The position numbers were made by a program, and so were the translations under genes. Shown here piece by piece: positions 7,971 through 10,420 of a stretch of DNA of 10,420 nucleotides. The notes beneath the pieces were generated by a model, which ran no database searches, was not told the origin of the DNA, and saw only the letters and a program-made list of their open reading frames with translations. Source of the stretch: DASULK01 sp036381835 (GTDB lineage: Bacteria; Actinomycetota; Actinomycetes; Mycobacteriales; Micromonosporaceae); contig DASVCA010000119.1 in assembly GCA_036381835.1 (NCBI GenBank), forward strand, positions 1-10,420, read 5' to 3'. The stretch's first letter is position 1. Every line of letters begins with the position of its first letter.

Positions 7971-9199
7971 GCGCGACGACCACCCTGATCGGGTTCAGGG
8001 AGCGGTACCTGCTCGACCCCGAGGTCAACGCCGACCCGTACGGGTATCTGAACGCGCTGCGCGACCACCGGCCGGTGCACTGGAGCAACATGCACCGGGC
8101 CTGGTTGATCACCGGGTACGACCAGGTGATGCGGTGCCTACGCGACCCGGCGGTCTCCGCCGAGCGGGTACGCCCGCTGATGGACGCGATCCCGGAGGGT
8201 GCCCGGGACGACGCCGAACGCGCCTTCTCGATCCTGTCCCGCTGGATGGTGTTCACCGATCCGCCGGAACACCGACGGCTGCGGCAGGTGTTCCAGGAGC
8301 AGTTCTCCGCCCGCGCCATCAACCGCTACCGGACGTTCGTCGAACGGGTGACCCGGGCCATGCTCGCCCGGCGTGCCGTGCCCGGCCGGGTGGGCGACGT
8401 GGCCGCGGACATCGCCCGGCCGTTGCCCGCGCTGGTGTTCGCCCGCTGGCTGGGCATTCCACCGGAGCACGGCCCGTCGTTCTGGTACTGGAACGCCCGC
8501 GTCGGCGACCTGGTGCTGGGCGCGGCGCAGGACGAACGGGAGTACCGCACCTCCTTGCAGTCGCTGGTGAGGTTGGAGGACTACCTCGCTGATCTGGTGC
8601 GGCAGCGTCGCGCCGAGCCGAAGGACGACCTGATCAGCTCGGTGCTGGCGGGCGGCCAGATCGGTGAGTCGGTCACCGAGGAGGAGTTCGTCGGGATGCT
8701 CACCCAGATGGCGTTCGCGGGTGGGGAGACGACAAGCAACCTGATCGCGAACACCGTGCGGGCGCTGCTGCAGCATCCGGGGGAGCTGGCCGCGGTGCGG
8801 GAGGAACCGGACCTGGTGTCGGCGGCGGTGGAGGAGACGCTACGCTTCGACGGCCCGTCGAAGATGTCGATTCGGATCGCCGCGCAGGACTTCGATCTGG
8901 ACGGCCAGACCATTCGGGCAGGCGACCGGATCTTTCTGATCGCCGCCGCAGCGAACCGCGACCCGGCGCAGTTCGCGGACCCGGACCGGTTCTCAACGCG
9001 ACGCGGCAAGAACCCGCATCTGGGCTTCGGCTACGGCCCGCACTTCTGCATCGGCGCGGCGCTGGCTCGGTTGGTCGCCCGCTCGGCGGTCGAGGTGCTG
9101 GTGCGCGACTACCCGGGGTTGGAGTTGGCCGGGCAGGAGCACACCTGGCAGCTGTCCCTGCTCAACCGGAGTCTGACCGCTCTTCCCGTCCGCTACTGA
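7967..9199 (+). CDS. Cytochrome P450 monooxygenase
   Basis: A complete 410-residue soluble bacterial P450, the usual length for the class, with no signal peptide or membrane anchor. It has the helix-C region DPPEHRRLR (98-106), the I-helix oxygen-binding motif AGGETT (251-256), the ExxR motif within EETLR (E290, R293), the AANRDP block (328-333) and the heme loop FGYGPHFCIG, with Cys 361 as iron ligand. All residues needed for activity appear intact. It would use a ferredoxin and reductase supplied from elsewhere. The start overlaps the NRPS stop as ATGA, with a strong GGAGG ribosome site, so the two are probably translated together. From context it is a tailoring enzyme that hydroxylates or desaturates a carrier-bound amino acid or the finished peptide; the motifs alone do not say which. 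Subfamily not assigned. Confidence 0.96.
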   Translation: MSATTTLIGFRERYLLDPEVNADPYGYLNALRDHRPVHWSNMHRAWLITGYDQVMRCLRDPAVSAERVRPLMDAIPEGARDDAERAFSILSRWMVFTDPPEHRRLRQVFQEQFSARAINRYRTFVERVTRAMLARRAVPGRVGDVAADIARPLPALVFARWLGIPPEHGPSFWYWNARVGDLVLGAAQDEREYRTSLQSLVRLEDYLADLVRQRRAEPKDDLISSVLAGGQIGESVTEEEFVGMLTQMAFAGGETTSNLIANTVRALLQHPGELAAVREEPDLVSAAVEETLRFDGPSKMSIRIAAQDFDLDGQTIRAGDRIFLIAAAANRDPAQFADPDRFSTRRGKNPHLGFGYGPHFCIGAALARLVARSAVEVLVRDYPGLELAGQEHTWQLSLLNRSLTALPVRY

Positions 9200-9204
9200 C
9201 CGCA

Positions 9205-9218
9205 GCCGCTCAAGCGGC
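9205..9218 (+). other. Short inverted repeat between the P450 and MFS genes
   Basis: GCCGCT and AGCGGC are separated by two bases; folded realistically this is a 5-bp stem with a TCAA loop. It lies 6 bases after the P450 stop and is not followed by a run of T. It could slightly protect or pause the transcript but is too short to be called a terminator. The rest of this 40-base gap holds only the next ribosome binding site. Confidence 0.3.
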
Positions 9219-9226
9219 CGTTCGAC

Positions 9227-9232
9227 GAAAGG
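9227..9232 (+). promoter_or_regulatory. Ribosome binding site of the MFS gene
   Basis: GAAAGG ends 7 bases before ATG 9240. It is a good purine-rich match at normal spacing and supports ATG 9240 as the start of the exporter. Confidence 0.65.
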
Positions 9233-9239
9233 TTCGACT

Positions 9240-10420
9240 ATGGCTAGCACCCTGGTGAATGCGGGCTCACGGCTGTGGGCCCCCGCCCGGCTGCCATCGT
9301 TCCGCCTGCTGTGGCTGGGTCAGGCCCTGTCCCTGCTCGGCGACGGGTTCAGCTACATCGCGTTCTCCTGGATGACGCTGAGCCTGACCCAGTCCACTCT
9401 GGCCCTCGGCTACGTGCTTGCGCTGCAGGCGATACCGCGGGCCCTGCTGACCCTGGTCGGTGGCTCGCTCAGCGACAAGTGGTCGACCCGCACCCTGATG
9501 ATGTTCTCCAGTTGGGCGCGGGCCGTGGTGATGATCGCGGTGGCCGTGATGGGTGCGACCGGCACGTTGACGATCTGGATGCTGGGTGCCGCCGCCGCCG
9601 TCTTCGGCGCGGTTGACGCCTTCTTCCAGCCGGCTCGGGCGTCAATCCTGCCGTCGGTGGTGCACAAGGACCTGCTCGCACCGGCGAACGCTCTGCTCGG
9701 GGTGGGCAGTCGCGTGTCGGCCGTGCTCGGCCCGGCGTTGGGGGGCGTGGTGGTGGCCGCCACCGACGCCAACGTCGCCTTCCTCGTTGACGGGCTGTGT
9801 TTCGCACTGTGCGGCCTGTGCATCGCCGGGATCCGCACGATCCCACGCGTCGAGGACGAGGAGGTCGGCGCGCCGGTGCCGGATACCGGGGACACGCTGC
9901 TCGCCCGGATCCGAGCGGGGCTGAGGTATGCCTGGCAGGACCCGCGGATCCGCACCATGCTGGTAGTGGACACGGCGGTGACCTTCTGTTACGCGGGACC
10001 GTTCACGGTCGGCTTCGCCACCCTCGCGAAGGTCGAGCTGGCCGGCGGGTCGGCGACGTTGGGGCTGCTCAACGGCGCGTTGGCGGGGGGCGCGATGCTC
10101 GGCACCTTGATCGGCGGTGCCGTCGGCGGGCGACCGCGGGTGGGCCTGCTGATCGCCGGCCTGGCGGGCTGGCTCGCCGTGGGCATGGCCGTGTTGGGCA
10201 CGGTCGACAGCACGGTGACGGCGATCGGGACGGTCCTGACGATGGGTGTCGCCATCGGATTCCAGGGGGTCTTCGGGGTCAGCTGGATCCAACGCAACAT
10301 CCATGGCTCGGTGCTGAGCCGGGTGATCTCGCTCGACATGGTGCTCGGGTATGCGATCGCTCCGGTTTCCCTGATCCTGTGTGGGGCCCTGGCCCAGTCG
10401 GGCACCGGGGTGATGTTCGC
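9240..10420 (+). CDS. MFS exporter, 5' part (MFS_3 / EntS-like)
   Basis: The frame starts at ATG 9240 and stays open to the window end, giving 393 residues without a stop; the 3' end lies outside. The protein is strongly hydrophobic, with repeated membrane-length segments. The first helix region FRLLWLGQALSLLGDGF (about 21-37), the motif-A-like loop GGSLSDKWSTR (74-84) and the QPARASILPSVV...ANALLG block (130-153) are typical of the MFS_3 family, which includes the enterobactin exporter EntS. A soluble, acidic central loop (about 200-235) separates the two halves. It would sit in the cytoplasmic membrane and use the proton gradient to export a small molecule. Its place directly after the NRPS and P450 genes suggests export of, or self-protection against, the peptide. 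About 10-11 of the expected 12 helices are visible. The exact substrate is inferred from context only. Confidence 0.93.
   Translation, partial: MASTLVNAGSRLWAPARLPSFRLLWLGQALSLLGDGFSYIAFSWMTLSLTQSTLALGYVLALQAIPRALLTLVGGSLSDKWSTRTLMMFSSWARAVVMIAVAVMGATGTLTIWMLGAAAAVFGAVDAFFQPARASILPSVVHKDLLAPANALLGVGSRVSAVLGPALGGVVVAATDANVAFLVDGLCFALCGLCIAGIRTIPRVEDEEVGAPVPDTGDTLLARIRAGLRYAWQDPRIRTMLVVDTAVTFCYAGPFTVGFATLAKVELAGGSATLGLLNGALAGGAMLGTLIGGAVGGRPRVGLLIAGLAGWLAVGMAVLGTVDSTVTAIGTVLTMGVAIGFQGVFGVSWIQRNIHGSVLSRVISLDMVLGYAIAPVSLILCGALAQSGTGVMF

Noticed and set aside
9200..9239. Terminator between the P450 and MFS genes
   Set aside because: The only hairpin has a 5-6 bp stem and no T-run, and a good ribosome site follows at once, so read-through is more likely.

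Overview
The window is an internal piece of a nonribosomal peptide synthetase (NRPS) gene cluster from a high-GC actinomycete. The sequence is very GC-rich, codons end almost always in G or C, and the gene content is typical of actinomycete specialised metabolism. All four genes lie on the + strand, with gaps of 22 and 40 bases and one 4-base overlap. They look like part of one operon that extends past both ends of the window.

Layout: (1) bases 1-682 hold the 3' end of an upstream NRPS subunit, with the A-domain C-terminal part and a carrier domain and no thioesterase. (2) Bases 705-7970 hold a complete two-module terminal NRPS of 2421 residues, read as C-A(Thr)-PCP-C*-A-PCP-TE. (3) Bases 7967-9199 hold a complete cytochrome P450, translationally coupled to the NRPS by an ATGA overlap. 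(4) From 9240 to the window end is the 5' part of an MFS-type drug/metabolite exporter, still open at base 10420.

How they work together (inference from domain order): the upstream subunit passes an L-configured peptidyl chain to the first condensation domain of the big NRPS. Its first A domain carries the textbook threonine specificity code. The second condensation domain (C*) resembles the 'modified amino acid' class, some members of which dehydrate a Ser/Thr residue on the donor carrier. The likely outcome is that Thr becomes dehydrobutyrine (Dhb) before the last residue is added. The last residue is chosen by an A domain whose code I could not match to a known substrate. A C-terminal thioesterase releases the product by hydrolysis or cyclisation. 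The P450 would oxidise a residue or the released peptide, and the MFS protein would export it.

Points worth a second look: the Thr/C* pairing, a thioesterase with Glu where the catalytic Asp is expected, an unassigned terminal A-domain code, and a sharp change in codon usage about 150 bases into the window that looks like a recombination joint in the upstream NRPS. I see no RNA genes, CRISPR arrays, insertion sequences or recognisable promoters, and no stretch over 300 bases lacks a gene. I cannot name the final product.
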